Part shown: in pieces, positions 15,109 to 23,945 of the stretch
How the letters are laid out: each line of letters opens with the position of its first letter
Position numbering within the stretch: the first letter of the stretch is position 1
Assembly: GCF_049847105.1 (NCBI RefSeq)
Contig: NZ_JBNCNS010000001.1
Span: 372,001-436,000 of the forward strand
Direction: 5' to 3'
Source: Gordonia sp049847105
Lineage (GTDB): Bacteria; Actinomycetota; Actinomycetes; Mycobacteriales; Mycobacteriaceae
Length of the DNA: 64,000 bases
The notes under the pieces: generated by a model
Told to the model about the DNA's origin: nothing
Databases searched by the model: none
What the model saw: the letters and a program-made list of their open reading frames with translations, nothing else
Translations under genes and position numbers: made by a program

Positions 15109-15954
15109 ATGGAGAACAATGTTGTCGGCCTGACCGGCCGGATCGTGATCGTCTCCGGCGCAGCAGGTGGGGGCATCGGCACCACGGTGACGAAGATGGT
15201 GGCCGAGGCAGGTGCCACCGTCATCGCGGTGAGCCGCTCGAAGGAGAATCTGGACACGCACATCACACCGCTTGTCGCGGAAGGACTCTCCATCATCCCC
15301 GTGAGTGCCGACGCCTCCACCGACGAGGGCATCGCCGCGGTGATGGACCAGGTGCGGATCACCGAGGGCACACTATACGGGCTGGTCAACGTCGCCGGCG
15401 GTGCGGCGCCCGCCACCTGGATGCCGGCGACCCGGGTCGCCCGCGCAGATTGGCGCGACCTGTTCACCCAGAACCTCGAGACGATGTTCTTCATGAGTCA
15501 GGCCGTTGCCGCCGAGCTCAAGTCGCAGGGGCTGCGGGGCTCGATCGTCTCGATCTCGTCGATCAGCGGAATGAACACCGCGCCATTCCACATCGGTTAT
15601 GGCACAGCGAAAGCCGCGCTGGTCGCAGCCACTCGCACCATGGCCGTCGAACTGGCCAATGATGACATCCGGGTGAACGTCGTCGCACCCGGCGTGACCG
15701 CGACGCCGGCCTCGATGACCTATGTCGACGACGATGCCGAACGCGATCGCCGCGCCATCGCCATGGGCCGGCGCGGCCGGCCGGAAGAGCAGGCGGGCGC
15801 CGTCCTGTTCCTGCTGTCCGACCTGTCGAGTTACATCACCGGACAAGCACTACTCGTGGATGGCGGCCTGAATCTCAAGTGGACCCATATGGGCGCGGAT
15901 CACACCTCACTCTTCCTCAAGGACGAGTCGTTTCGTGCGGCCATAACGCACTGA
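15109..15954 (+). CDS. Short-chain dehydrogenase/reductase
   Basis: A 281-residue classical SDR. The cofactor loop is slightly unusual (SGAAGGGIGTTV in place of TGxxxGIG). Catalytic Ser lies in SISSISG, and YGTAK supplies the Tyr and Lys. The C-terminal tail (about 255-281) is longer than in most SDRs. It follows the propeller gene by 7 nt and precedes the Rieske oxygenase. Oxidation of an alcohol made by the oxygenase to the ketone needed by the Baeyer-Villiger enzyme would be logical but is inferred. Confidence 0.85.
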   Translation: MENNVVGLTGRIVIVSGAAGGGIGTTVTKMVAEAGATVIAVSRSKENLDTHITPLVAEGLSIIPVSADASTDEGIAAVMDQVRITEGTLYGLVNVAGGAAPATWMPATRVARADWRDLFTQNLETMFFMSQAVAAELKSQGLRGSIVSISSISGMNTAPFHIGYGTAKAALVAATRTMAVELANDDIRVNVVAPGVTATPASMTYVDDDAERDRRAIAMGRRGRPEEQAGAVLFLLSDLSSYITGQALLVDGGLNLKWTHMGADHTSLFLKDESFRAAITH

Positions 15955-15979
15955 GACAACACTTTTCAAGGAGAATGTC

Positions 15980-17365
15980 ATGACGGACACCATCGACAAC
16001 ATCCAGAAGATCGTCACCACGAGCGACGACGAGCCCCCCACCACACCGCTCGAGATCGGTGTGGGCGCGTACACGTCCAAGGAGTATCTGAAACTCGAGC
16101 AGGAAAAGCTCTGGACCAGAGTGTGGCAGCAGGTCGGCCGGGTCGAGGAGATCCCCGAGGTCGGCGACTTTCTCACCTACGAGATCATGGACGACTCGTT
16201 CATCATCGCGCGGTCGTCAAAGGACAAGATCAGCGCGTACCACAATGTGTGCTCTCACCGTGGGCGCCGACTCGTCGACACTCCGGACGGGAAGCGTGAG
16301 GCCAAGGGAAGCTGTCGCACCTTTGTGTGCGGATTCCACGGCTGGACCTACGATCTGGAGGGAAAGAACACCTGGGCGGCCGAGCGTGCAGACTGGCCCA
16401 CCGGACTCACCGAGGAGAAGACCCGGCTCAAGAATGTCCAGGTCGATACCTGGGGCGGCTGGATCTGGATCAACATGGACCCGGACTGCGAGCCCCTGCG
16501 TGACTATCTGGAGCCGGCCGCGAGCCTGCTCGATCCGTTCCAGCTCGAGAACATGCGGTACCGGTGGCGCAAATGGCTTGTCTTCGACTGTAACTGGAAG
16601 ATCGCACTGGAAGCGTTCATGGAGACCTACCACGTCCCCTACACACACCCCGAGTTCCGGGCCTACGGAACCTTTCTCGGGTGGTCCCGTGCGCAGGGCA
16701 AACACAGCAACATCGGCTACGATGCGCCGAAGGGCATGGAGGACAACCAGGCCAAGCTGCGAGTCGCCGATGGCCCCGATGCCCGCCTCTCGACCATCGA
16801 TCTGCAGAACTTCACCTGGGAAAACGCCAACACCAACACAACTCGCACATTGGTCGACGCGGCCCAGCGACTGATCGACGAACTACCCGAGGGCACTCCA
16901 CCCGGGGAGGTGCTGGCCCACTGGCTGGCCTCTGCCCGCAAGGACGATGAAGATCGCGGGGTGATCTGGCCGACCGTCGACCCGGCGACGGTCTCCAAGA
17001 GCGGGACCGCGTGGCAGATCTTCCCCAACTTCCAGATCGGACACGCGCTCAACAACATGCTCTGCTACAGCGCCCGGCCCTACGGTGACGACCCCGACAA
17101 GTGCTACTTCGAGGCAGCTGTCTTCGAGCTGTTCCCGAAAGACGAAGAACCCGAGACGGAGTGGGAGTACGCGCCGGTCGACGATCCGGGGTGGCGCACC
17201 GTCCTGCCGCAGGACTTCACGAACATGGCTGCGGTGCAGAAGGGCGTGAAGTCGCGAGGGTTCTCCGGCCCCAAGCCCAACCCCTACCGCGAGCGCAGCA
17301 TCGTCAACCTGCACCACAACCTCGCGAAGTACGTCGGCACCGGCGAACCCACCGACCTCGCCTGA
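15980..17365 (+). CDS. Rieske non-heme iron oxygenase, large (alpha) subunit
   Basis: A 461-residue ring-hydroxylating oxygenase subunit. The Rieske [2Fe-2S] ligands are Cys91, His93, Cys117 and His120 (CSHRGRR and CGFHGW). The mononuclear iron site shows E215-x2-H218-x4-H223 (METYHVPYTH), the bridging acid and two histidines; the third ligand must lie later. It should hydroxylate an unactivated carbon of the pathway substrate. No small subunit, ferredoxin or reductase gene is present in the island, so its electron donors must come from elsewhere in the genome. A ribosome site AAGGAGAA lies at 15969-15976. Confidence 0.92.
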   Translation: MTDTIDNIQKIVTTSDDEPPTTPLEIGVGAYTSKEYLKLEQEKLWTRVWQQVGRVEEIPEVGDFLTYEIMDDSFIIARSSKDKISAYHNVCSHRGRRLVDTPDGKREAKGSCRTFVCGFHGWTYDLEGKNTWAAERADWPTGLTEEKTRLKNVQVDTWGGWIWINMDPDCEPLRDYLEPAASLLDPFQLENMRYRWRKWLVFDCNWKIALEAFMETYHVPYTHPEFRAYGTFLGWSRAQGKHSNIGYDAPKGMEDNQAKLRVADGPDARLSTIDLQNFTWENANTNTTRTLVDAAQRLIDELPEGTPPGEVLAHWLASARKDDEDRGVIWPTVDPATVSKSGTAWQIFPNFQIGHALNNMLCYSARPYGDDPDKCYFEAAVFELFPKDEEPETEWEYAPVDDPGWRTVLPQDFTNMAAVQKGVKSRGFSGPKPNPYRERSIVNLHHNLAKYVGTGEPTDLA

Positions 17366-17415
17366 CCCGAATTCTCCGCCCTCCCATCAGAGCATTGCCG
17401 AAGCAAGGAATCACC

Positions 17416-19251
17416 ATGCAGAACTGCGAACCCACGCAGACGCCCGACGTCGACATCGCCGCTCTCCACGAGAAGTATCTGCACGAGCGCGACAAGCGTC
17501 TCCGTTCCGATGGTCAGGCCCAGTATCTCGAGGCCGAGGACGACTTCGCCGAGTTCTACGAGGGTGATCCGCATCTGCCGGTGGTACCGCGTCAGCCGAT
17601 CACCGACGACATCGACGTGGTGATCCTCGGGGGTGGCTTCTGCGGTCTCATCACCGCGCATCGGCTGCAACAGGCCGGCGTCTCAGACTTCAAGATCGTC
17701 GAGCTCGGTGGCGACTTCGGTGGTGTCTGGTACTGGAACCGCTACCCGGGCATCCAGATCGACTCGGATGCCTACTGTTACCTACCCCTGCTCGAAGAGA
17801 CCGGCTTCATGCCGAAGGAGAAGTTCTCCAAAGGCGACGAGTGCTTCGATCACGCTCAGCGCATCGGGGAGCATTTCGGCCTGTATGACCACGCGCTGTT
17901 CCACACCCTGGTCCAGACGCTGGAGTGGGACGGTGAGATCAACCGGTGGCAGATCACGTCCAATCGCGGTGATGCGATCCGTGCCCGCTTCGTGATCATG
18001 TGCCAGGGCCCCTACAACCGGCCGAAGCTGCCCGGTATCCCGGGGATCAAGGACTTCAAGGGCCACACCTTCCACACCGCCCGCTGGGACTACGACTACA
18101 CCGGTGGCGATCTCCACGGCGGCCTGGACAAGATCGGCGACAAACGCATCGCCGTCATCGGTACGGGGTCGAGCGGCGTGCAGGCGATCCCGCATCTCGC
18201 GCGGGGGGCCAAGCATCTCACCGTCTTCCAGCGCACGCCGTCCTACATCTTCGAACGGGCCAACTACCCCACCGACCCGGAATGGGTGCAGACCCTCGAG
18301 CCGGGGTGGCGGGCCGCGCGGCAGCACAACTTCCACAACGCGGCGTTCGCCTTCTACAACCCGGGTGAACCCGACCTGATCTGCGACGGCTGGACCGAGG
18401 TCGCCCGCAACATGGCCGCGAAGCTCAACGCGACCGAGAATTTCGAGGGCTGGGCCGCGTTGGCAGATCCGGCGAAGTTCATGGAGCTCAAGGAGATCGA
18501 GGACTATCGTGCGATGGAACGGCTCCGTCAGCGGGTCGAGCAGATCGTCGAGGATCCGGAGACAGCGGAGAAGCTGAAGCCCTACTACCGCAACATGTGC
18601 AAGCGTCCCGTGTTCAACGACGAGTACCTGCCGACGTTCAATCGTCCGAACGTGACTCTCGTCGACGTCTCGGAGACCAAGGGGGTCGAGCGCATCACGG
18701 AGAAGGGAGTCGTCGCGGGCGGTGTCGAGTACGAGGTCGATTGCATCGTGTTCGCCAGCGGCTTCGAGATCACCACTGCCCTGGACCGGCAGTTCGACAT
18801 CAAGCCGTTTGCCGGCCGCGACGGGGTGTCACTATATGACCACTGGGGCAAGGGCTTTCGAACTCTGCACGGTGTGATGGCGCACGGATTCCCGAACCAC
18901 TTCGCCACCGGATTCGTCCAGGGCGGTGTCACCGCATCCACCACGCTGATGTTCGAACAGCAAGCCGATCACATCTCCTATATCGTCGCCGAGGCTCTCG
19001 GACGCGGCGCCACGTATGTCGAACCCACCTCGGAGGCCGAGGAGGGCTGGGTGCAGACCATCCGCGAGTTCTCCGTGGACAACAGCACCTTCACCATGGA
19101 ATGCACCCCCGGCTATTACAACGCCGAGGGTGAGCCGAACGGACGGTCGTTCCTGGGTGATCCGTTCTGGGGCGGTTTCTACGAGCTCAGTGATCGCCTG
19201 CAGGCGTGGCGCGACACGGGCGAACTGGAAGGCCTGGTGCTGGAGAAGTGA
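17416..19251 (+). CDS. Baeyer-Villiger-type flavin monooxygenase
   Basis: A 611-residue FAD/NADPH monooxygenase. The FAD motif GGGFCG is at 72-77, the NADPH motif GTGSSG at 249-254, and the type I BVMO fingerprint at 214-225 reads FKGHTFHTARWD, with Asp where most members have Pro. The roughly 65-residue N-terminal extension before the first Rossmann fold resembles that of larger BVMOs acting on bulky or cyclic ketones. The predicted reaction inserts oxygen next to a carbonyl to give an ester or lactone. ATG 17416 is chosen (AAGCAAGGA upstream); a longer frame reaches into the Rieske gene and is not coding. Confidence 0.9.
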   Translation: MQNCEPTQTPDVDIAALHEKYLHERDKRLRSDGQAQYLEAEDDFAEFYEGDPHLPVVPRQPITDDIDVVILGGGFCGLITAHRLQQAGVSDFKIVELGGDFGGVWYWNRYPGIQIDSDAYCYLPLLEETGFMPKEKFSKGDECFDHAQRIGEHFGLYDHALFHTLVQTLEWDGEINRWQITSNRGDAIRARFVIMCQGPYNRPKLPGIPGIKDFKGHTFHTARWDYDYTGGDLHGGLDKIGDKRIAVIGTGSSGVQAIPHLARGAKHLTVFQRTPSYIFERANYPTDPEWVQTLEPGWRAARQHNFHNAAFAFYNPGEPDLICDGWTEVARNMAAKLNATENFEGWAALADPAKFMELKEIEDYRAMERLRQRVEQIVEDPETAEKLKPYYRNMCKRPVFNDEYLPTFNRPNVTLVDVSETKGVERITEKGVVAGGVEYEVDCIVFASGFEITTALDRQFDIKPFAGRDGVSLYDHWGKGFRTLHGVMAHGFPNHFATGFVQGGVTASTTLMFEQQADHISYIVAEALGRGATYVEPTSEAEEGWVQTIREFSVDNSTFTMECTPGYYNAEGEPNGRSFLGDPFWGGFYELSDRLQAWRDTGELEGLVLEK

Positions 19252-19290
19252 CACGCGACGGTGAAAAGCCGTGTCGATACTGGGCATTCG

Positions 19291-20226
19291 ATGTCTGAAC
19301 TCCGATTCGACAACCGAGTCGCGGTGATCACCGGCGCCGGGCGCGGCCTGGGGCGGGCCTATGCCCTCCTGCTTGCATCGCGGGGCGCCAAGGTCGTCGT
19401 CAACGATCCCGGCAGCAGCATCAGCGGCGAGGACACCGATTCCGGGCCCGCAGCCGACGTGGTCCGGGAGATCCGGGACATGGGCGGCGAGGCGATCGCA
19501 TGCACCGCGTCGGTGGCCACCGCGGAGGGCGGCCGCGCCATCATCGATTCGGCGGTGGAGGGTTTCGGCCGGATCGACATCCTCGTCCACAACGCCGGCA
19601 ACAACCGTTATGCGTCGTTGTCGGAGATGACCTACGAGGATTTCGATGCCGTCCTCGATGTCCACCTCCGTGGTGCCTTCCATGTGGTGCGACCGGCCTT
19701 CCCATTGATGTGCGAAGCCGGATACGGCCGTGTGGTGCTGACATCGTCGATCGGCGGGATCTACGGCAACAAGAGCGTCGCCAACTACGGCGCGGCCAAG
19801 GCCGGGATCATCGGCCTCTCCAACGTCGCGGCGCTGGAGGGCCACGAACACGGGGTGTTGTCGAATGTCATCGTCCCGGCGGCCCTGACTCGGCTGGCGG
19901 AAGGACTCGACACCTCCGCGTACCCGCCGATGGGACCGGAGCTCACCGCACCCGCGGTGGGGTGGCTCGCCCACGAATCCTGTTCGATCACCGGCGAGAT
20001 GCTGGTGTCGATAGCCGGGCGGGTGGCCCGCGCCTACATCGCCGAGACCGAGGGTGTGTACCAGTCCGAATGGTCCATCGACGACGTCGGTGAACGCATC
20101 GAGGAAATACGAGACGCCACCAATTCTTGGCTCCTGCCGGTAGTCCCGTCAGGCCATGTCGACCACATCACGAAGAGTTTCGCACTAGCGACGGAGGGAA
20201 GTACGCGTGTCAGTCAAGGTCTATGA
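19291..20226 (+). CDS. Short-chain dehydrogenase, MFE-2-like
   Basis: A 311-residue SDR with TGAGRGLGRAYAL and the inserted loop VVNDPGSSISGEDTDSG after beta 2. This pattern resembles the (3R)-hydroxyacyl-CoA dehydrogenase domain of peroxisomal-type multifunctional enzyme 2. Catalytic Ser (TSSIGG) and YGAAK are present. It carries a C-terminal extension of about 60 residues beyond the SDR core. It may oxidise a hydroxyacyl-CoA or a bulky alcohol. ATG 19291 is preferred over GTG 19261. The last 20 nt overlap the next gene, so the two are probably translationally coupled. Confidence 0.83.
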   Translation: MSELRFDNRVAVITGAGRGLGRAYALLLASRGAKVVVNDPGSSISGEDTDSGPAADVVREIRDMGGEAIACTASVATAEGGRAIIDSAVEGFGRIDILVHNAGNNRYASLSEMTYEDFDAVLDVHLRGAFHVVRPAFPLMCEAGYGRVVLTSSIGGIYGNKSVANYGAAKAGIIGLSNVAALEGHEHGVLSNVIVPAALTRLAEGLDTSAYPPMGPELTAPAVGWLAHESCSITGEMLVSIAGRVARAYIAETEGVYQSEWSIDDVGERIEEIRDATNSWLLPVVPSGHVDHITKSFALATEGSTRVSQGL

Positions 20227-21913
20227 ACGAATTCTCGACCTCTTCGAGGCCGAGGGCATCAACACGATGTTCGGTATCCCCGACCCCAATTTCGTTCACC
20301 TCTTCCACACAGCCGAGGAGCGCGGCTGGAATGTCGTCGCCCCGCACCACGAGGAAACCGCTGGTTTCATGGCCGAGGCGGTGTCCCGGATGACCGGCAA
20401 GGCCGCGGTCTGCGTCGGCACGCTGGGTCCGGGTATCGCGAACATGGCCGGTGCCGTCATGTGCGCCAAGGTCGAGAACTCACCCGTGATCTTCCTTGGC
20501 GGGCAGCGGGCCCGGATCACCGAGCAGCGCGTTCGCCGGGGTCGCATCCAGTTCGTCCAGCAGTCAGGGCTCATCGAGCCATCTGTGAAGTACAGCGCCA
20601 GCATCGAATACGCCGATCAGACCGACGAGATCATCCGCGAGGGCCTGCGCAAGGCGCTGTCGGGAACGCCGGGACCGGTCTACATCGAGTACCCCTCGCA
20701 CGTGATCCAGGAAGAACTGGATGTGCCACCGGCGCTGCCTCCGAGTAGGTACCGCCTCGTCGGACAGACCGCCGGGCAGGACAAGGTCGACGAGGCCGCA
20801 CGCCTGATCGGTGCGGCCAAGCAGCCCATCCTGCTCATCGGACACGGCGTCCACACGGCCCGTGCCGGCGCCTCCGTCAAGGAGCTCGCCGACCTGATGG
20901 CCTGTCCGATCATCCAAACATCCGGCGGCACTTCCTTTATCGAAGGACTGGAGGACCGCACCTTTCCGTACGGCTTCTCGAAGGCGGCCGTCGAGGCGGT
21001 CGTCACATCCGACCTGTGCCTGGCCATCGGCACCGAACTCGGCGAGCCGGTGCACTTCGGCAAGGGCAGGCACTGGGTCGACGGCGAGGCGAAACGCAGC
21101 TGGCTGCTGATCGAGCAGGATCCCGCCGCGATCGGGGTCAATCGTCCCATCGACGTGCCGTTGATCGGAGATCTCCGTGCCGTGGTGCCCCAACTCGTCG
21201 AGGCCCTGAAGGATTCGCCGCGCACGGCGACCCCGGAACTCGAGCGCTGGATCTCCGACGACGCGGCACAGTTGGCCGAGCTCGCCGAGACCGCCCCCTC
21301 GGGTGCGAGCCCGGTGCATCCCGCACGATTGATCGTCGAGGCGACGAAGGACTTCCCGGCCGACGGGATCATGGTGCGCGACGGCGGCGCGACGACCATC
21401 TTCGGATGGACCTACTCGCAGGCCAAACCGCATGACGTCATGTGGAATCAGAACTTCGGGCACCTCGGGACCGGGTTGCCGTACGCGGTCGGGGCCGGCG
21501 TCGCCGACGGTGGGAAGCGTCCGATGATGCTGATCACCGGCGACTCGTCGTTCCAGTTCCACATCTCCGAGCTGGAGACCGCGGCACGCCTGAACCTGCC
21601 GCTCGTCTGCGTCGTCGCCGTCGACTACGCGTGGGGACTCGAGGTGGGCGTCTACAAGCGCACCTACGGTCAGGGGTCCCGGGAGACCGGCGTCCACTGG
21701 AGCGAGGCCACCCGACTCGACAAGGTCGCCGAGGGATTCGGATGCTACGGCGAATACGTCGAGAAGGACGACGACATCGCACCGGCCATCAAGCGCGCGT
21801 TCGCGAGTGGCAAGCCGGGCGTCATCCACGTCGCGGTCGACCCGAAGGCGAACTCCGAGGAGATGCCGAGCTACGACGAGTTCCGCACGTGGTACGCCGA
21901 GGGCCAGCAGTAG
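20207..21913 (+). CDS. Thiamine-diphosphate-dependent enzyme, acetolactate synthase/2-hydroxyacyl-CoA lyase-like
   Basis: A 568-residue member of the ThDP-dependent decarboxylase/lyase superfamily with three domains: Pyr (about 1-170, activating Glu49 in HHEETAGF), central (about 190-320) and PP (about 365-540). The diphosphate motif begins with GDS, as in oxalyl-CoA decarboxylase and 2-hydroxyacyl-CoA lyase, but the closing Asn-Asn of the motif aligns with Val-Asp (VVAVDYAWGLE). It could cleave or form a C-C bond next to a carbonyl or CoA thioester. The GTG start at 20207 has a GGAGGG site at 20192-20197. The reaction is not determinable here. Confidence 0.85.
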   Translation: MSVKVYERILDLFEAEGINTMFGIPDPNFVHLFHTAEERGWNVVAPHHEETAGFMAEAVSRMTGKAAVCVGTLGPGIANMAGAVMCAKVENSPVIFLGGQRARITEQRVRRGRIQFVQQSGLIEPSVKYSASIEYADQTDEIIREGLRKALSGTPGPVYIEYPSHVIQEELDVPPALPPSRYRLVGQTAGQDKVDEAARLIGAAKQPILLIGHGVHTARAGASVKELADLMACPIIQTSGGTSFIEGLEDRTFPYGFSKAAVEAVVTSDLCLAIGTELGEPVHFGKGRHWVDGEAKRSWLLIEQDPAAIGVNRPIDVPLIGDLRAVVPQLVEALKDSPRTATPELERWISDDAAQLAELAETAPSGASPVHPARLIVEATKDFPADGIMVRDGGATTIFGWTYSQAKPHDVMWNQNFGHLGTGLPYAVGAGVADGGKRPMMLITGDSSFQFHISELETAARLNLPLVCVVAVDYAWGLEVGVYKRTYGQGSRETGVHWSEATRLDKVAEGFGCYGEYVEKDDDIAPAIKRAFASGKPGVIHVAVDPKANSEEMPSYDEFRTWYAEGQQ

Positions 21914-21949
21914 CACTTCCCGTTGCACGAAAAGAGAATTGGGGCTGTC

Positions 21950-23389
21950 ATGCGTGAGTATCGCAAGTTCTACATCGGTGGCCGATGGGTCGACTCCGCA
22001 CAGTCGGCAACCTTCGACGTCATCAACCCCGCTACCGAGGAGGTCTGTGGCACGGTCGCGTCGGGTTCCGCGGCGGATGTCGACAAGGCGGTGGCCGCCG
22101 CCCGGCAGGCGTTCGGCGGCTGGTCGACGAGCACCGTCGAGGAGCGTGTCGAGCTGCTGCAGAACATCTCCGCCGAATACCAGAACCGCAGCGGCGACCT
22201 CGCCGCCGCACTGACCGAGGAGATGGGCGCGCCGACGGCACTCGCCAACGGTTTCCAGGTCGGCCTGGGTGCGGGTCACCTCGGCACCGCGATCGAGGCG
22301 CTGCAGAACTTCATGTTCGAGGAGCAGCGCGGCGAATCGCTGGTGGTCAAGGAACCGGTCGGCGTCTGTGCACTGATCACGCCGTGGAACTGGCCGATGA
22401 ACCAGATCGCCGTGAAGGTCTTCCCCGCATTGGCGACCGGCTGCACGATGGTACTCAAGCCGTCGGAAAGATCTCCGTTCACCGGCCAGGTCTTTGCCGA
22501 GATCCTGGACGCCGCCGGAGTTCCGGCGGGTGTCTTCAACCTGGTCCAGGGCGACGGACCGAGCGTCGGGGTGCCGCTGTCGGGACATCCGGACGTCGAC
22601 ATGGTCTCCTTCACCGGTTCCACCCGCGCCGGCATCGACATCGCCAAGAACGCCGCGGCAGGCGTGAAGCGGGTCACCCAGGAACTCGGTGGCAAGGGGC
22701 CGAACATCGTTCTCGACGATGAGGATTTCGCCGAGAATGTCTCGAAGGGCGTCGTCACCATGATGCTCAACTCGGGGCAGACCTGCAGTGCTCCCTCGCG
22801 GATGCTGGTGCCGAACGGTCGTATGGAAGATGCGATCGCCGCCGCCAAGGACGCCGCGCCCTCGGTCACCGTCGGGGATCCGTCCGGTGACTTCTCGATC
22901 GGACCGGTGGTGTCGGCATCGCAGTTCGAGAAGATCCAGGGCCTCATCCAGCAGGGCATCGACGACGGCGCGACCCTCGTGACCGGTGGTCCCGGACGCC
23001 CCGAGGGCCTCACGAAGGGCTTCTACGTTCAGCCGACGGTGTTCGCAGATGTCAAGAACGACATGGCTATCGCCCGTGAGGAGATCTTCGGCCCCGTGCT
23101 GACGATCCTCGGGTACGAGGACATCGACCATGCGATCGAGATCGCCAACGACACCGAGTACGGACTCGCGGCCTTCGTCGCCGGCGCCGACCTCGACAAG
23201 GCGCGATCGGTGGCTCGCCGCATCCGCGCCGGTTCGGTGGCCATCAACGATGCGTTCGACTTCTGTGCACCGTTCGGCGGCTACAAGAAGAGCGGCAACG
23301 GTCGCGAGTGGGGCGCGTTCGGCTTCGACGACTACCTGGAGATCAAGGGTATCCTCGGGTACCGCCCGGCACCGGACGTCAGCGAATGA
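21950..23389 (+). CDS. NAD(P)-dependent aldehyde dehydrogenase
   Basis: A 479-residue aldehyde dehydrogenase: cofactor-binding TPWNWPMNQIAVKV, catalytic Glu in QELGGKGPN, catalytic Cys in NSGQTCSAPSR and the C-terminal EEIFGPVL. All catalytic residues are present. It should oxidise an aldehyde released in the pathway, possibly by the ThDP enzyme just upstream, to a carboxylic acid ready for CoA activation. ATG 21950 begins MREYRKFYIGG, the usual family start; the upstream extension is unlikely. Its stop overlaps the next ATG by 4 nt. Confidence 0.93.
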   Translation: MREYRKFYIGGRWVDSAQSATFDVINPATEEVCGTVASGSAADVDKAVAAARQAFGGWSTSTVEERVELLQNISAEYQNRSGDLAAALTEEMGAPTALANGFQVGLGAGHLGTAIEALQNFMFEEQRGESLVVKEPVGVCALITPWNWPMNQIAVKVFPALATGCTMVLKPSERSPFTGQVFAEILDAAGVPAGVFNLVQGDGPSVGVPLSGHPDVDMVSFTGSTRAGIDIAKNAAAGVKRVTQELGGKGPNIVLDDEDFAENVSKGVVTMMLNSGQTCSAPSRMLVPNGRMEDAIAAAKDAAPSVTVGDPSGDFSIGPVVSASQFEKIQGLIQQGIDDGATLVTGGPGRPEGLTKGFYVQPTVFADVKNDMAIAREEIFGPVLTILGYEDIDHAIEIANDTEYGLAAFVAGADLDKARSVARRIRAGSVAINDAFDFCAPFGGYKKSGNGREWGAFGFDDYLEIKGILGYRPAPDVSE

Positions 23390-23937
23390 CATTCGGGCCG
23401 AGGGATGTTCAGGCGATGCTCGATCACGAGCAGATCCGCGCGTGTATCGCGGGGGTCGCCCGGGGTGAGGACCGGCGAGATGCCGAGCTGATCCGAGCAT
23501 CCTTCTGGCCCGGTGCCACCACCGATTTCGGTATCTTCGCAGGCGATTTCGATGCCTACCTGGATTGGGTCGTGCCCGGGTCACCCGCGGTGGCGGTGAC
23601 CCAGCATGTGCTCGGACAGAGCGTGATCGCCCTCGACGGTGCCACAGCGTTGGTCGAGACCCATGTCACGGCCTACCACCGGGTGGATTTCGGTGCCGAG
23701 GAGCACGACGTCGTCCTCGGTGGCCGCTACCTCGATCGACTGGAGGGACGGGACGGGGAATGGCGAATCGCGCAGCGCACCATGCTCTACGACTGGTCCC
23801 GCGACCTCGGGGTCGCGGCGGACTGGTCCCAGGGACTGATGGGCGAGCCGTTCCGGGGTGATCACTACACCGGCAAGGCCAACGGCGATCACAGCGAAGC
23901 CTTCTTCGGCAGCTCACGCGTCGCGGGACAGCGGTAG
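23386..23937 (+). CDS. NTF2/SnoaL-like protein
   Basis: A 183-residue NTF2-fold protein: N-terminal helices (DHEQIRACIAGVARGEDRRDAELI), then a curved beta sheet ending in an RTMLYDWSRD segment. It resembles bile-acid 7-alpha-dehydratase/SnoaL_4-type proteins that occur beside SDRs and Rieske oxygenases in catabolic clusters. A dehydratase or isomerase role is possible. ATG 23386 overlaps the aldehyde dehydrogenase stop (ATGA). A second member of the same fold is encoded at 24860 in this operon, with an SDR in between. Confidence 0.78.
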   Translation: MTFGPRDVQAMLDHEQIRACIAGVARGEDRRDAELIRASFWPGATTDFGIFAGDFDAYLDWVVPGSPAVAVTQHVLGQSVIALDGATALVETHVTAYHRVDFGAEEHDVVLGGRYLDRLEGRDGEWRIAQRTMLYDWSRDLGVAADWSQGLMGEPFRGDHYTGKANGDHSEAFFGSSRVAGQR

Positions 23938-23945
23938 GGCCACCA

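Noticed and set aside
20564..23584. A 1006-codon open frame on the minus strand
   Set aside because: It lies wholly antisense to the ThDP enzyme and aldehyde dehydrogenase genes, which have complete motifs. Long antisense frames are a normal by-product of high GC and G/C-ending codons.
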